Shown: positions 31,142-39,890, numbered from the stretch's first letter. The stretch: 64,000 nucleotides of DNA from JAOUGY01 sp963825585 (GCA_963825585.1 CAWGTX010000006.1:930001-994000), one strand, 5' to 3'. The notes: a model not told the origin generated them from the letters alone. Made by a program: numbers and translations.

Positions 31142-31996
31142 GTGCGAAAGGTACTCGCCCTCGCCCTCCTCCTGTCGGCCTGTTCATCTCCGGCCGCGAT
31201 CGATGACGTGCGGGCGGCCTCACCCGACACCACCATCACGACGGTCACCCCGACCACCGTGTTCCAACCGGCGGCCTCGGTGACCTCGACCGCGATCGGT
31301 GATCTGCCGGTGGAGGTGTTCGCACCCGCCGACCCGGGCCCCTACCCGGTACTGGTCACGGTGCACGGGGGTGCATGGGTCGCGGGTTCTCCCGACTACA
31401 TGGCACCCCTCGCCGACGCCCTCGCACAGGAGGGCGTGGTCGTGTTCAACATCACCTATCACACCATGCGGGACGGAGGACGGTTCCCGGGCATGGTCGA
31501 GGACGTCGCCTGTGGGGTGGCCTACGCCAGGGCGCACGCCGACGACTACACCACCACTCCGGACCGGGTGTTCGTTGCCGGCCACTCGGCGGGTGCCCAC
31601 CTCGCGGCGCTGGTCGCCTTCGCCCCCGAGGTGTTCAGCTGTCCCGGAGGCGGGGACGCCGCACCCGATGGGCTCATCGGCCTCGCCGGGCCCTATGACA
31701 CCGACCGCATAGCCGTGCTCGCGACCCTGTTCGGCGCCACCATCGAAGAGGCGCCCGAAACATGGGCCGCCGGCAATCCGCTCACCTACGTCGTGTCGGC
31801 TCCCGACATCCCGATCCTGCTCATCCACGGTGACGCCGACACCACCGCCCCCATCTCGTTCACTGAACAACTCGAAGACGCCCTCGACGCCGCCGGAGCG
31901 GACGTCACGTTCGAGCTCCTACCTGGAGGAACACATCCGGATGCGGCTGATCCCGTGCTCGTCGGCGAGCTCATCGAGGGGTTCATCGAGCGGTAG
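31142..31996 (+). CDS. Alpha/beta hydrolase fold lipoprotein (carboxylesterase-like)
   Basis: About 284 residues from GTG 31142 (31118 also possible). A short lipoprotein signal ends in a canonical lipobox (LALALLLSAC), followed by a Thr/Ser-rich linker. The esterase domain shows VTVHGGAWVAGSPDY with the HGG oxyanion motif, VFVAGHSAGAHLAALVA with the nucleophile Ser, ILLIHGDADTTAPIS with the acidic residue and LPGGTHPDAAD with the catalytic His. This is the hormone-sensitive-lipase/BD-FAE-like group. It acts outside the membrane on an unknown ester. Confidence 0.85.
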   Translation: MRKVLALALLLSACSSPAAIDDVRAASPDTTITTVTPTTVFQPAASVTSTAIGDLPVEVFAPADPGPYPVLVTVHGGAWVAGSPDYMAPLADALAQEGVVVFNITYHTMRDGGRFPGMVEDVACGVAYARAHADDYTTTPDRVFVAGHSAGAHLAALVAFAPEVFSCPGGGDAAPDGLIGLAGPYDTDRIAVLATLFGATIEEAPETWAAGNPLTYVVSAPDIPILLIHGDADTTAPISFTEQLEDALDAAGADVTFELLPGGTHPDAADPVLVGELIEGFIER

Positions 31997-32007
31997 CGGC
32001 GAGGAAA

Positions 32008-32137
32008 GGCTCCTGGCTGCTGGCTCCTCTGGCTGCTGGCTCCTGGGACTCCTGGCTCCTGGCGAGACCCAGACCGTAGTCTCAATGTGAGCCGCTGGAT
32101 CACTGCTGGCCAGTAGCCAGTAGCCAGTAGCCAGTAG
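32008..32137. repeat. Inverted heptamer arrays (GGCTCCT / CCAGTAG)
   Basis: The left array has GGCTCCT, GGCTGCT, GGCTCCT and further variants to about 32062. The right array has four perfect CCAGTAG units (32110-32137), whose complement CTACTGG matches the left array's CTNCTGG phase. The arrays flank a 45-bp unique core and lie between convergent esterase and alkA-like genes. They may fold into one long hairpin acting as a terminator. Confidence 0.85.
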
Positions 32138-32138
32138 C

Positions 32139-33023
32139 TCAGAATCTCTCGAACCCCCGCACGGCGAGCCGCGGTCCTTTCCGCTGGGGTGCGCCTGCCT
32201 GCTCCAGCAGCCGCACCACCCGAGCCCGGTGTGGTCGGAACGGCTCGAGCAGTTCGAGCATGCGTTGGTCGCTGCCCCGTTCCTCGCCAGCCAGATGCCA
32301 GCTCACGATGTTCTTGAGGTGGTAGTCGCCCACCGACACTGCGTCCACGTCACCGTGGCTGACGACGAGAGTTTCGGCGACGGTCCACTCCCCCACACCC
32401 GGGAATCGAGCGAGGTAGCGGCGCGCCTCGGTCACCGTCGCCGCCGACATGCGGTCGATTCGGTCGGCCTCGGCTGCCAGGCGGCGAACCGTGTCCGCTC
32501 GCTTCTTCTCGATGCCGAGATCGTGAAAGTCGTGGTAGGCCGCTTCGGCCATGGGCTCGGCGGGTGGCGGGAGCCACAGGCCGGGGTTCGGGCCGGGTGC
32601 GGGCTCGGAGAAGCGTCTGGTCATGCCGACGAGGCCCATGGCGGCCTCCTTGCCGGTGACCTTCTGACCGAGCACGCCGACGATGGCGGCTTCGAACACC
32701 ATCCGAGTTCTCCCGAATCTGATTCCGGGAGATCGCCGGTGGAGGGCGGACACCTTCGGGTGTTCGGGGACCCAAGCCGACGGATCATCGTGGAGGCCGA
32801 GCAGCTCGGACGATCCTTCGAGGATCCAGCCGGCCCCGGGACCCCAGGCGTCGACGGCGACTCCGTCACCCGAGCGTCGGACCAGTGCAGTGCCGGGACC
32901 CTCAGGCGTGCGCATGGCACGCCACCATCCCTCGTCGGAGCGGGCCGACCAGGCCAATCCCAGTGGCCGCAACGTTCGTTTCAGATCGAGGGCGCCCGAC
33001 ACCTTCAGCAGCCTGCTCTTCAC
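32139..33023 (-). CDS. DNA-3-methyladenine glycosylase-like, HhH-GPD family (AlkA-like)
   Basis: 294 residues. The C-terminal half is an HhH-GPD base-excision glycosylase. Its helix-hairpin-helix ARRYLARFPGVGEWTVAETLVVSHGDVDAVSVGDYHL ends at the catalytic Asp of GDYHL. FEAAIVGVLGQKVTGKEAA matches the AlkA helix with the base-pocket Gln. The N-terminal ~100 residues are divergent from E. coli AlkA. It removes alkylated purines from DNA. No Fe-S cysteines are present. Single gene, divergent from the OmpA/BON gene. Confidence 0.85.
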   Translation of the reverse strand: MKSRLLKVSGALDLKRTLRPLGLAWSARSDEGWWRAMRTPEGPGTALVRRSGDGVAVDAWGPGAGWILEGSSELLGLHDDPSAWVPEHPKVSALHRRSPGIRFGRTRMVFEAAIVGVLGQKVTGKEAAMGLVGMTRRFSEPAPGPNPGLWLPPPAEPMAEAAYHDFHDLGIEKKRADTVRRLAAEADRIDRMSAATVTEARRYLARFPGVGEWTVAETLVVSHGDVDAVSVGDYHLKNIVSWHLAGEERGSDQRMLELLEPFRPHRARVVRLLEQAGAPQRKGPRLAVRGFERF

Positions 33024-33196
33024 GGCGCCGACGCTACCCGTGATCCCATTCCCGGGCCAGGCAGCGCCTACGGCGATGTCTGATTCGAGGCTGCGGGAAC
33101 TTTCTCATCTAGATTCGGGTCGAGCGACCGAGAGAGCCACGGAGGGGTCCTCGACGGCTGCGGCGCCGTGCCCTTCCATGCGAACACGGAGGGTGT

Positions 33197-34645
33197 ATGC
33201 GAAATTGGTGTCGCTGGTGTCGACCCTCGCTGTTCGTTCCCCTGCTCGCCCTGCTCGCCCTCGCCGGAATGGCAGGTGCGTGCGGGACGGTGCAGAGCGA
33301 CGTTCGCGAGCGTTCGATCGCCGAACTGGAGGCAGCCGGGCTGGCGGCCGTCACGGTCGACGACGTGTCATATCGGAATGTGATACTGACCGGACCGGAC
33401 GATCTCGAAGCAGGTGCTGTGACCCTCATCGAGTCTCTGGAAGCCACCCACGAGGTGTCCTACGAGGGAACCGGCGGATCTGCGTCTACCGGGCCCGACC
33501 CGACCGCCGGCGCCTCGGATGCAGCAACCATCGAGGTGACTGCCTCGGTCGCCGACGGGTCGGTCACGCTCAGGGGCACCGTGCCCGACGAAACCATCCG
33601 TGAGGTGCTGGTCACAGCCGCCTCGGACGCCTACGGCGCCGACAACGTCGTCGACGAGCTCACGGTGTCGGGTACCGGGATCTCCCCCGAGCTGTCGACT
33701 GCAGCCGCCGATCTGGCGGCCGTGATGGCCGCCTTCCCCGATCGGTTCGTGGCAGGCGAAGCCCGACTGGACGGTACGAGCCTGGGCGTGGTCGGCACGG
33801 CATCGGACGGCTCCGCCGCCGACGACCTCGAAGCGCAGGTGGCCGGGCTGACCGGTGTGGCCGGCACCACCGAGCTCGAGACGGTGCGCGAGACTGCGAC
33901 CGCTCCACTCGACGTGACCGCGGACATCGCCGCGGGTTCGGTCACGCTGGCGGGGTCGGTGCCGGACGACGCCACGAAGACAAACGTGGTGGATGCCGCC
34001 ATCGCCGGATTCGGTGCCGGCAACGTCAGCGACCAGCTGAACGTTGCCGGCATCGAGCCCACCGCCGAGCTGACTTCAGCAGCCACCGACCTGGCCGCCC
34101 TGTTGGGCGGTGCCGCTCCGGCTCTGTCCGAGGGCGCCGTCAACCTCCAGGAAACGGTCCTCACCGTTACCGGGACAGCCACCACCGTCGAGGGCGTCGG
34201 CACCATCAACGACGCACTGGCCGGGTTCACGAACGTGACGGTGACGTCCACGGTGGGGGCCGATCCCGGGCAGGCGGTCGACGCGCTCGGCGAGCTGCTG
34301 ACGCTGGAACCGATCACCTTCGAGTCCGGCTCCGACGTAATCACCAGCGAATCGGAAGAGACGCTGCTGACTGCCGTCGAGTATCTGACGGCGGCATTCG
34401 CCGCCAACCCGGATCTGGCCGTCGAAATCGGGGGTCACACCGATGACCAGGGTGACGAAGGCTTCAACCAGGAACTCAGCCAGGCGCGGGCGAGCGCCGT
34501 GCTGCAGTACCTGACCGACAGCGGCGTTCCCGCCGCCGGGCTGACCGCCACGGGGTACGGAGAGTCCGAGCCAGTGGCAGACAACGCAACATCCGAGGGG
34601 CGGGCACAGAACCGTCGTATCGAGTTCACGATCGTGGAGGGCTGA
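33197..34645 (+). CDS. OmpA-family protein with BON domains (lipoprotein)
   Basis: 482 residues. The leader LFVPLLALLALAGMAGAC ends in a probable lipidated Cys. Residues ~45-330 contain repeated BON-like modules (each with VTASVADGSVTLRGTVPDE or VTADIAAGSVTLAGSVPDDATKTNVVDAA). The C-terminal ~115 residues are an OmpA domain for peptidoglycan binding (ITFESGSDVITSESEETLL ... EIGGHTDDQGDEGFNQELSQARASAVLQYL ... RRIEFTI). The protein should link the envelope lipid layer with peptidoglycan. It is followed after 4 bp by the coiled-coil gene. Confidence 0.9.
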   Translation: MRNWCRWCRPSLFVPLLALLALAGMAGACGTVQSDVRERSIAELEAAGLAAVTVDDVSYRNVILTGPDDLEAGAVTLIESLEATHEVSYEGTGGSASTGPDPTAGASDAATIEVTASVADGSVTLRGTVPDETIREVLVTAASDAYGADNVVDELTVSGTGISPELSTAAADLAAVMAAFPDRFVAGEARLDGTSLGVVGTASDGSAADDLEAQVAGLTGVAGTTELETVRETATAPLDVTADIAAGSVTLAGSVPDDATKTNVVDAAIAGFGAGNVSDQLNVAGIEPTAELTSAATDLAALLGGAAPALSEGAVNLQETVLTVTGTATTVEGVGTINDALAGFTNVTVTSTVGADPGQAVDALGELLTLEPITFESGSDVITSESEETLLTAVEYLTAAFAANPDLAVEIGGHTDDQGDEGFNQELSQARASAVLQYLTDSGVPAAGLTATGYGESEPVADNATSEGRAQNRRIEFTIVEG

Positions 34646-34649
34646 GACG

Positions 34650-35231
34650 ATGAGGTACGTGTTCAACGAGATCTTCTGGTGGATCCTGGGAGCCCTCGTC
34701 GTGGGGTTCCTGTTGGGCTGGTTGTTCTGGAAGTGTCGCGGGTGGCTGTCGGGTCGCGCCGGCGATGACAAGAACGTCGCCGAGATCACCGCACTCGCCG
34801 ACAGCAGAGCTGCCGAACTGGGAGACCTGCGGGTGCAGCTCGATGAGCGGTCCGCTTCGCTCGCCGAGCTGACCGCCCGAGCACAGACGACCGACTCCGA
34901 GATCCTCACGCTTCGGGCACGGGTAGCCGACCTGGAGCCGGCCCAGACCCGGGTCCGGAGGCTCGAAGCCGACGTGGCGGAACTCGGCGCTCTGAGGACG
35001 CGGGTCACAGACCTCGAGGCCGATCTACTGCGCCTACCCCAGTTGCACGATGAGGTCGGGACTCTCCAGGCCGCCAACTCCGAGATCCCCCGCCTTCGCG
35101 CCCGCATCGCCGAACTCGAAGCGGATGCTGCCGCAACGGGCACGGACCAGAGCGTGGCTCCGGGTGCCGCCATCGGGTTGGCAGGGCTCGGCTGGTGTCT
35201 CGCTCGACGGCGACGAAGAGCGGGCGGATGA
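34650..35231 (+). CDS. Membrane-anchored coiled-coil protein; 3' end possibly frameshifted
   Basis: 193 residues. One N-terminal membrane helix (EIFWWILGALVVGFLLGWLFW, about 7-27) is followed by a long Leu/Glu/Arg coiled coil to about residue 160. The last ~25 residues (LAGLGWCLARRRRRAGG) look like out-of-frame translation. In the +1 frame the DNA instead reads an acidic linker (VSLDGDEERADEIEVVEVELD) straight into the HhH protein. This gene and the next may therefore originally be one, fused at about 35180-35195. It lies 4 bp after the OmpA/BON gene. Confidence 0.72.
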   Translation: MRYVFNEIFWWILGALVVGFLLGWLFWKCRGWLSGRAGDDKNVAEITALADSRAAELGDLRVQLDERSASLAELTARAQTTDSEILTLRARVADLEPAQTRVRRLEADVAELGALRTRVTDLEADLLRLPQLHDEVGTLQAANSEIPRLRARIAELEADAAATGTDQSVAPGAAIGLAGLGWCLARRRRRAGG

Positions 35232-35247
35232 GATCGAGGTTGTCGAA

Positions 35248-35910
35248 GTGGAACTGGACATGGAAACCGCTGCCGCGGTCCTCGGCCGGCGGATTGGACG
35301 CGATGACCTGACCGTGGTCGAGGGCATCGGACCGAAGATCGCCGAGATCATCGAAGCCGACGGCATCGGCACCTGGCGTGCGCTGTCACGGGTCGAATCG
35401 TCACACATCAAGGGCCTGCTCGATGCGGCCGGACCCCGCTTCCAGATGCATGACCCGGGTACCTGGCCCGAGCAGGCCGGGCTGCTGGCCGACGGCCGGT
35501 GGGACGAGTTCAAGGCACTGTCCGAGGTCCTCGACGGCGGTGTACGCGTCAATGGCCCTGGCGCCGAAGGTGTGGTCGGATTCGCCGGACTCGCCGCCGC
35601 GGCCGAGGTGGCTCCCGATCTCGACGCCGCCGTGGGCGTGCTGGGGTTCCGGCCCACACTCGACGATCTCAAGGTCATCGAAGGCATCGGTCCGGCCATC
35701 GAGAAGCTGATGAACGAAGCCGGAATCGGCACCTGGCGACGGATGTCGGACACAGACCCTGCGGTGCTGTCGGACATCCTCAACGAGGCCGGACCCCGCT
35801 TCCGGATCCACGATCCGGGCACCTGGCCGCGTCAGGCGGGTCTCCTCGCCGACGGGATGTGGGACGACTTCCGGCAGCTCACCGTGGACCTCAAGGGTGG
35901 CCGGGGGTAG
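35248..35910 (+). CDS. Tandem helix-hairpin-helix domain protein
   Basis: About 220 residues from GTG 35248 (GAGG 8 nt before); ATG 35260 is an alternative. Two copies of an ~80-residue module are visible: LTVVEGIGPKIAEIIEADGIGTWRAL ... AGPRFQMHDPGTWPEQAGLLADGRWDEF and LKVIEGIGPAIEKLMNEAGIGTWRRM ... AGPRFRIHDPGTWPRQAGLLADGMWDDF. GIGPxI is a classical HhH, as in L21-like/DUF4332 proteins. The bulk of these domains bind nucleic acid or act as assembly modules. Open reading extends upstream in frame without a start, which supports a frameshift from the coiled-coil gene. Confidence 0.78.
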   Translation: MELDMETAAAVLGRRIGRDDLTVVEGIGPKIAEIIEADGIGTWRALSRVESSHIKGLLDAAGPRFQMHDPGTWPEQAGLLADGRWDEFKALSEVLDGGVRVNGPGAEGVVGFAGLAAAAEVAPDLDAAVGVLGFRPTLDDLKVIEGIGPAIEKLMNEAGIGTWRRMSDTDPAVLSDILNEAGPRFRIHDPGTWPRQAGLLADGMWDDFRQLTVDLKGGRG

Positions 35911-35943
35911 CACTCCCGGCCACCGCCAACCCGCCAGCCGGTG

Positions 35944-36792
35944 TCACAGGCCTTTGGGATGCCACACGGTCTTGATCTCGGTGAAGGCTGCGATCAGATA
36001 GGGGCTCTGGGCATCCGCCTGGGGCCCCTTGACGATCCGCTTCATGTTCTCGGCGGCCGCCGTTTCGGCCTCCACCACCAACTCAGCCGGCGCTCCGGTC
36101 AGATCGAGCACGTTGACGTCCATGTGACCGGCCATCCATGGGACCAGTTCGGCCGGCGAGCCGGTGAGCAGGTTGACCACTCCTCCGGGGACGTCGGAAA
36201 CAGCCAGCGCCTCCGCCAATGCCACCGCCGGGATCGGCCTTCGCTCGGACGCCACCACCACCACGCTGTTGCCGGTCACGAGCGCCGGAGCCAACCGGGA
36301 CACCAGCCCCAGCAACGGCAGTTCTGGTGGGGCGATCGTGCACACCACGCCGCTCGGCTCCGGCGTGGAGATGTTGAAGAACGGTCCCGAGACCGGGTTC
36401 AGGTTGCCGAACACCTGGGCGAACTTGTCGCACCACCCGGCGTACCAGACGAGCCGGTCGACCGTGGCGGCCACCTCGGTCTCGGAGTGACGACGCGATG
36501 AACCGGTCTCGCGCAGCTGATCCACGAACACCGCCGAACGTTCGTCGATCATCTCCGCCAGGCGGTACAGGATCTGACCGCGGTTGTAGCCGGTGCGCCC
36601 CGCCCACCCCGATTGGGCCGAACGGGCCGCCCGCACCGCGTCCCGCAGATCTTTGCGGGAGGCGAGCGCAACCCTGGCGATCACCTTGCCGTCGGAGTCG
36701 AGTGCCGGATAGGTCCGACCCGACTCGGAACGGGGGAACTGGCCTCCGATGTACAGCTTGTGGGTCTTTTTGACCCCGAGACGACCCGACAT
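35944..36792 (-). CDS. Truncated aldehyde dehydrogenase-fold protein lacking the catalytic half
   Basis: 282 residues aligned with the N-terminal NAD-binding part of aldehyde dehydrogenases (KLYIGGQFPRSESGRTYPALDSDGKVIARVALASRKDLRDAVRAAR ... VCTIAPPELPLLGLVSRLAPALVTGNSVVVVAS). The segment with the catalytic Cys is missing, and ELGG and the C-terminal domain are absent. The stop at 35944 is clean. It is coupled to the full-length ALDH (TGATG, 1-bp overlap). This pair resembles ALDH16-type proteins, where a second, inactive ALDH domain follows the active one in a single chain. It may be a regulatory or structural subunit. Confidence 0.8.
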   Translation of the reverse strand: MSGRLGVKKTHKLYIGGQFPRSESGRTYPALDSDGKVIARVALASRKDLRDAVRAARSAQSGWAGRTGYNRGQILYRLAEMIDERSAVFVDQLRETGSSRRHSETEVAATVDRLVWYAGWCDKFAQVFGNLNPVSGPFFNISTPEPSGVVCTIAPPELPLLGLVSRLAPALVTGNSVVVVASERRPIPAVALAEALAVSDVPGGVVNLLTGSPAELVPWMAGHMDVNVLDLTGAPAELVVEAETAAAENMKRIVKGPQADAQSPYLIAAFTEIKTVWHPKGL

Positions 36793-38312
36793 CACATCCC
36801 CTCCACATCGAGGTACGCCAACAGTCCGTGACGGCCGCCTTCGCGACCGAATCCGGACTCCTTGTATCCGCCGAAGGGGGAAGCGGGGTCGAACTTGTTG
36901 TAGGTGTTGGCCCACACCACGCCGCTCTGCAGGCGGTCGGCCATCCACAGGATGCGGCTTCCCTTCGTGGTCCACACCCCGGCGGCGAGACCGTAGGGGG
37001 TGTTGTTGGCCTTCTCCACCGCCTCCTCGGGGGTGCGAAAACTGAGGATCGACAGCACCGGCCCGAAGATCTCCTCCTGGGCGATCCGGTGACTCATCGA
37101 CACTCCCGTGAACAGGGTGGGACGGAAGAAGAACCCGCGATCGGGGATGGCGCACTCGGGCTGGAACATCTCGGCGCCCTGCTCGGCCCCGGCGGCGACC
37201 AGCTCGTCGATCTTGGCGAGTTGCGCCGCCGAGTTGATGGCGCCCACGTCGGTGTTCTTGTCGAGTGGGTCGCCCACCCGGAGGGTGGCGAGACGGTTGC
37301 GCAACTTCTCGACGAACAGGTCGTGGATCGACTCCTGGACGAAGAGCCTGGAACCGGCACAACACACGTGGCCCTGGTTGAAGAATATACCGTTGACCAC
37401 GCCCTCGACCGCCTGGTCGATGGGGGCGTCGTCGAAGACGATGTGTGCACCCTTGCCTCCCAGCTCCAGCGTGAGCCGCTTGCCGGTGCCGGCGAGCTGG
37501 CGGCGGATCATCTTGCCGACTTCGGTCGACCCGGTGAAGGCGACCTTGTCGACGTCGGGGTGCGCCACCACCGCCGCCCCGGTGGCTCCGGCACCGGGTA
37601 TCACGTTGAGCACACCTGGTGGCAGTCCGGCTTCGGCGGCGATCTGGGCGAAGTGCAGTGCCGACAACGGTGTGGTCTCGGCCGGCTTCAGCACCACCGT
37701 GTTGCCGGTGGCGAGGGCCGGCGCAACCTTCCAGGCCAGCATGAGCAACGGGAAGTTCCACGGAATCACCTGACCGGCCACACCGAGCGGCTTCGGCATC
37801 GGGCCGGGAAAGGCGTACTCCAACTTGTCGGCCCATCCGGCGTAGTAGAAGAAATGGGCGGCCACCAGCGGAAGGTCGACGTCGCGGGACTCCCTGATCG
37901 GTTTACCGCCGTCGAGCGTCTCGAGCACCGCCAGCTCCCGGGAGCGCTCTTGGACCATGCGGGCTATGCGGTAGAGGTACTTGGCACGCTCGGCGGGCAC
38001 CAGCTTCGCCCAGGGCCCTGACGCCTTTCGTGCCGCCTGCACGGCCCGGTCGACATCGCGCTCGCCCGCCAGCGGAGCCTCGGCGAGGACTTCCTCTGTG
38101 GCGGGGTTGATGGTCTCGAACCACTTCTTGGAGAGTGGCGGACGGAAGTCGCCGTCGACGAAAACGCCGTAGCGATCACCGATCGAGACCATCGCGGTCG
38201 CTTCCCGGCTGGTCGCATAGGTCCAGTCGAGTGGTTCCGACGAGGGCACCGCTACGGACCCCGGGGAGTTCGCCGGGGAGCTGGCCGGGGCATTGTCGGT
38301 GGGTTCGCTCAT
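36792..38312 (-). CDS. Aldehyde dehydrogenase (full length)
   Basis: 506-residue NAD(P)-dependent aldehyde dehydrogenase. PWNFPLLMLAWKVAPALATGNTVVLKPAE is the oxyanion/NAD motif with the catalytic Asn. TLELGGKGAHIVF carries the general-base Glu and FFNQGHVCCAGSRLFVQ the catalytic Cys. The C-terminal PFGGYKESGFGREGG is complete. It lies 4 bp downstream of deoC and 1 bp overlapping the truncated ALDH. DeoC releases acetaldehyde from deoxyribose-5-phosphate, so acetaldehyde is a likely substrate. Confidence 0.93.
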   Translation of the reverse strand: MSEPTDNAPASSPANSPGSVAVPSSEPLDWTYATSREATAMVSIGDRYGVFVDGDFRPPLSKKWFETINPATEEVLAEAPLAGERDVDRAVQAARKASGPWAKLVPAERAKYLYRIARMVQERSRELAVLETLDGGKPIRESRDVDLPLVAAHFFYYAGWADKLEYAFPGPMPKPLGVAGQVIPWNFPLLMLAWKVAPALATGNTVVLKPAETTPLSALHFAQIAAEAGLPPGVLNVIPGAGATGAAVVAHPDVDKVAFTGSTEVGKMIRRQLAGTGKRLTLELGGKGAHIVFDDAPIDQAVEGVVNGIFFNQGHVCCAGSRLFVQESIHDLFVEKLRNRLATLRVGDPLDKNTDVGAINSAAQLAKIDELVAAGAEQGAEMFQPECAIPDRGFFFRPTLFTGVSMSHRIAQEEIFGPVLSILSFRTPEEAVEKANNTPYGLAAGVWTTKGSRILWMADRLQSGVVWANTYNKFDPASPFGGYKESGFGREGGRHGLLAYLDVEGM

Positions 38313-38316
38313 CGGG

Positions 38317-39273
38317 TCAGTCCTTCGTGAAGTAGTCGGGCGACTGGTAGCGGCCGGTCCGCAGATACGTCACCTGCATGAGGAGGTCGTTGAGCAGCGA
38401 GGAGGCGCCGAAGCGGAACCAGTCGGGTGACATCCAATCACGGCCGAGCGTCTCGTTCAGCACCACCAGGAAACGGATTGCCTCCTTGGAGGTTCTGATC
38501 CCGCCAGCGGGTTTCATGCCCACCTGCACTCCGGTGAGATGCCGGTAATCACGAATCGCCTCCAACATCACAAGTGTCACCGGGAGGGTGGCGGCTGGAT
38601 TGATCTTGCCGGTCGATGTCTTGATGAAGTCGGCGCCGGCTGCCATCGCAAGCATCGAGGCACGCCGCACGTCATCGAGGGTGCCCAGCTCACCGGTTTC
38701 GAGGATCACCTTGAGATGCGCTTCGCCACACGCAGCCTTGACCGCCCTGATCTCGTCGTAGACCTCGAGGAAGCGACCCGACAGGAACGCCCCCCGGTCG
38801 ATCACCATGTCGACCTCGTCGGCGCCCATCTCGACCACTCGCCGAACCTCGTCCACCTTGATGTCGAGCGGTGCCTGCCCCGATGGGAAGTAGGTGGCGA
38901 CCGACGCCACCTTCACTCCGCTGTCGCCCAGTGCCTGGCGGGCGATCGGCACCATGTTCGGGTAGACGCAGATGGCGGCTACCGATGGGATCGACGGGTC
39001 GCTCGGATCGGGGCGGATCCCCTTGGCGGACAGTTGACGGACCTTGCCGGGCGTGTCCTTGCCTTCGAGCGTCGTGAGGTCACACATTCGGATGGCGAGC
39101 TCGAGAGCCGCCATCTTCGATTCCTTCTTGATCGACCTGGTCGACAGCGTCGCCACCCGTTCGGTGGCGGCCACCTCGTCGACCGAGGTCACACCACGCA
39201 CGAACGCATCGATCGAGGCACACGTGGCGCGTTCGCCGAGATCGCCGGGGATGGAGACGGCTGGCACGGTCAT
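38317..39273 (-). CDS. deoC: Deoxyribose-phosphate aldolase
   Basis: 318 residues of the DeoC/LacD TIM-barrel family, longer than the ~220-250 residues of E. coli or Bacillus DeoC because of an extra N-terminal helix region. The Schiff-base lysine motif GADFIKTSTGKINPAATLPVTLVMLEAI, the KVILETGELGT strand and VGMKPAGGIRTSKEAIRFLV with the second catalytic Lys are present. It cleaves 2-deoxyribose-5-phosphate into acetaldehyde and glyceraldehyde-3-phosphate. Grouped with the ALDH pair, it forms a deoxynucleoside-salvage unit. Confidence 0.93.
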   Translation of the reverse strand: MTVPAVSIPGDLGERATCASIDAFVRGVTSVDEVAATERVATLSTRSIKKESKMAALELAIRMCDLTTLEGKDTPGKVRQLSAKGIRPDPSDPSIPSVAAICVYPNMVPIARQALGDSGVKVASVATYFPSGQAPLDIKVDEVRRVVEMGADEVDMVIDRGAFLSGRFLEVYDEIRAVKAACGEAHLKVILETGELGTLDDVRRASMLAMAAGADFIKTSTGKINPAATLPVTLVMLEAIRDYRHLTGVQVGMKPAGGIRTSKEAIRFLVVLNETLGRDWMSPDWFRFGASSLLNDLLMQVTYLRTGRYQSPDYFTKD

Positions 39274-39334
39274 ACGGTCTGATCCTAGGTCGCCCCTCGG
39301 ATCGAATGATTCCGTGACCTCATCGAACCGGACG

Positions 39335-39820
39335 TCACGACGACGTGAAGTATCGGCTGCGGAAGTAGCCGAGTGCCGCTGCCTCCGTGTCGCCCACGGA
39401 GAGTCGTTCCACCAACCCGAGGAAGATCAGGTGGTCGCCGCCCTCATACGTGGCGTGCGAACTGCACTCGAACGTCGCCAGCGCCCCCGGCAGGACCGGG
39501 AGTCCGGCGTGGCCAGGGGCCCAGTCGATACCGTCGAACCGGTCGACACCCTTGGCGGCGAAACGGATGGACAGATCCTCCTGCTCGGCTCCCAGCACGT
39601 GGACGACGAAGCCGTTGTCGGCGGTGAACGCATCGAGGTTGGCGGAACTCCTGCCGAGCGAGAACTGAACCAGCGGCGGGTCGAGCGACACCGAGACGAA
39701 GGAGTTGGCGGTCAACCCCGAGGGAACGCCGTCGGCGTCGAGGGTGGTGACGATCGTCACCCCGGTCATGAACTGGCCGGCGGCGTTTCGGAACTCGCGC
39801 GGTTCGATCTCGTGTTCCAC
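39335..39820 (-). CDS. Flavin reductase family (FMN-binding split barrel) protein
   Basis: 161 residues. FRNAAGQFMTGVTIVTTLDADGVPSGLTANSFVSVSLDPPLVQFSLGRSSANL is the typical start of the HpaC/flavin reductase-like family, and GDHLIFLGLVERLSVGD its end. Such proteins reduce FMN/FAD with NAD(P)H for a partner monooxygenase. No monooxygenase gene is adjacent. The ATG at 39820 has a 433-bp upstream gap filled with repeats. Confidence 0.87.
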   Translation of the reverse strand: MEHEIEPREFRNAAGQFMTGVTIVTTLDADGVPSGLTANSFVSVSLDPPLVQFSLGRSSANLDAFTADNGFVVHVLGAEQEDLSIRFAAKGVDRFDGIDWAPGHAGLPVLPGALATFECSSHATYEGGDHLIFLGLVERLSVGDTEAAALGYFRSRYFTSS

Positions 39821-39890
39821 TCCCGCTCCTGCCCTCGCCGTCGACTACCAAACAACATTCTGACATGGCGACGACGCGATGCCAGGACTT

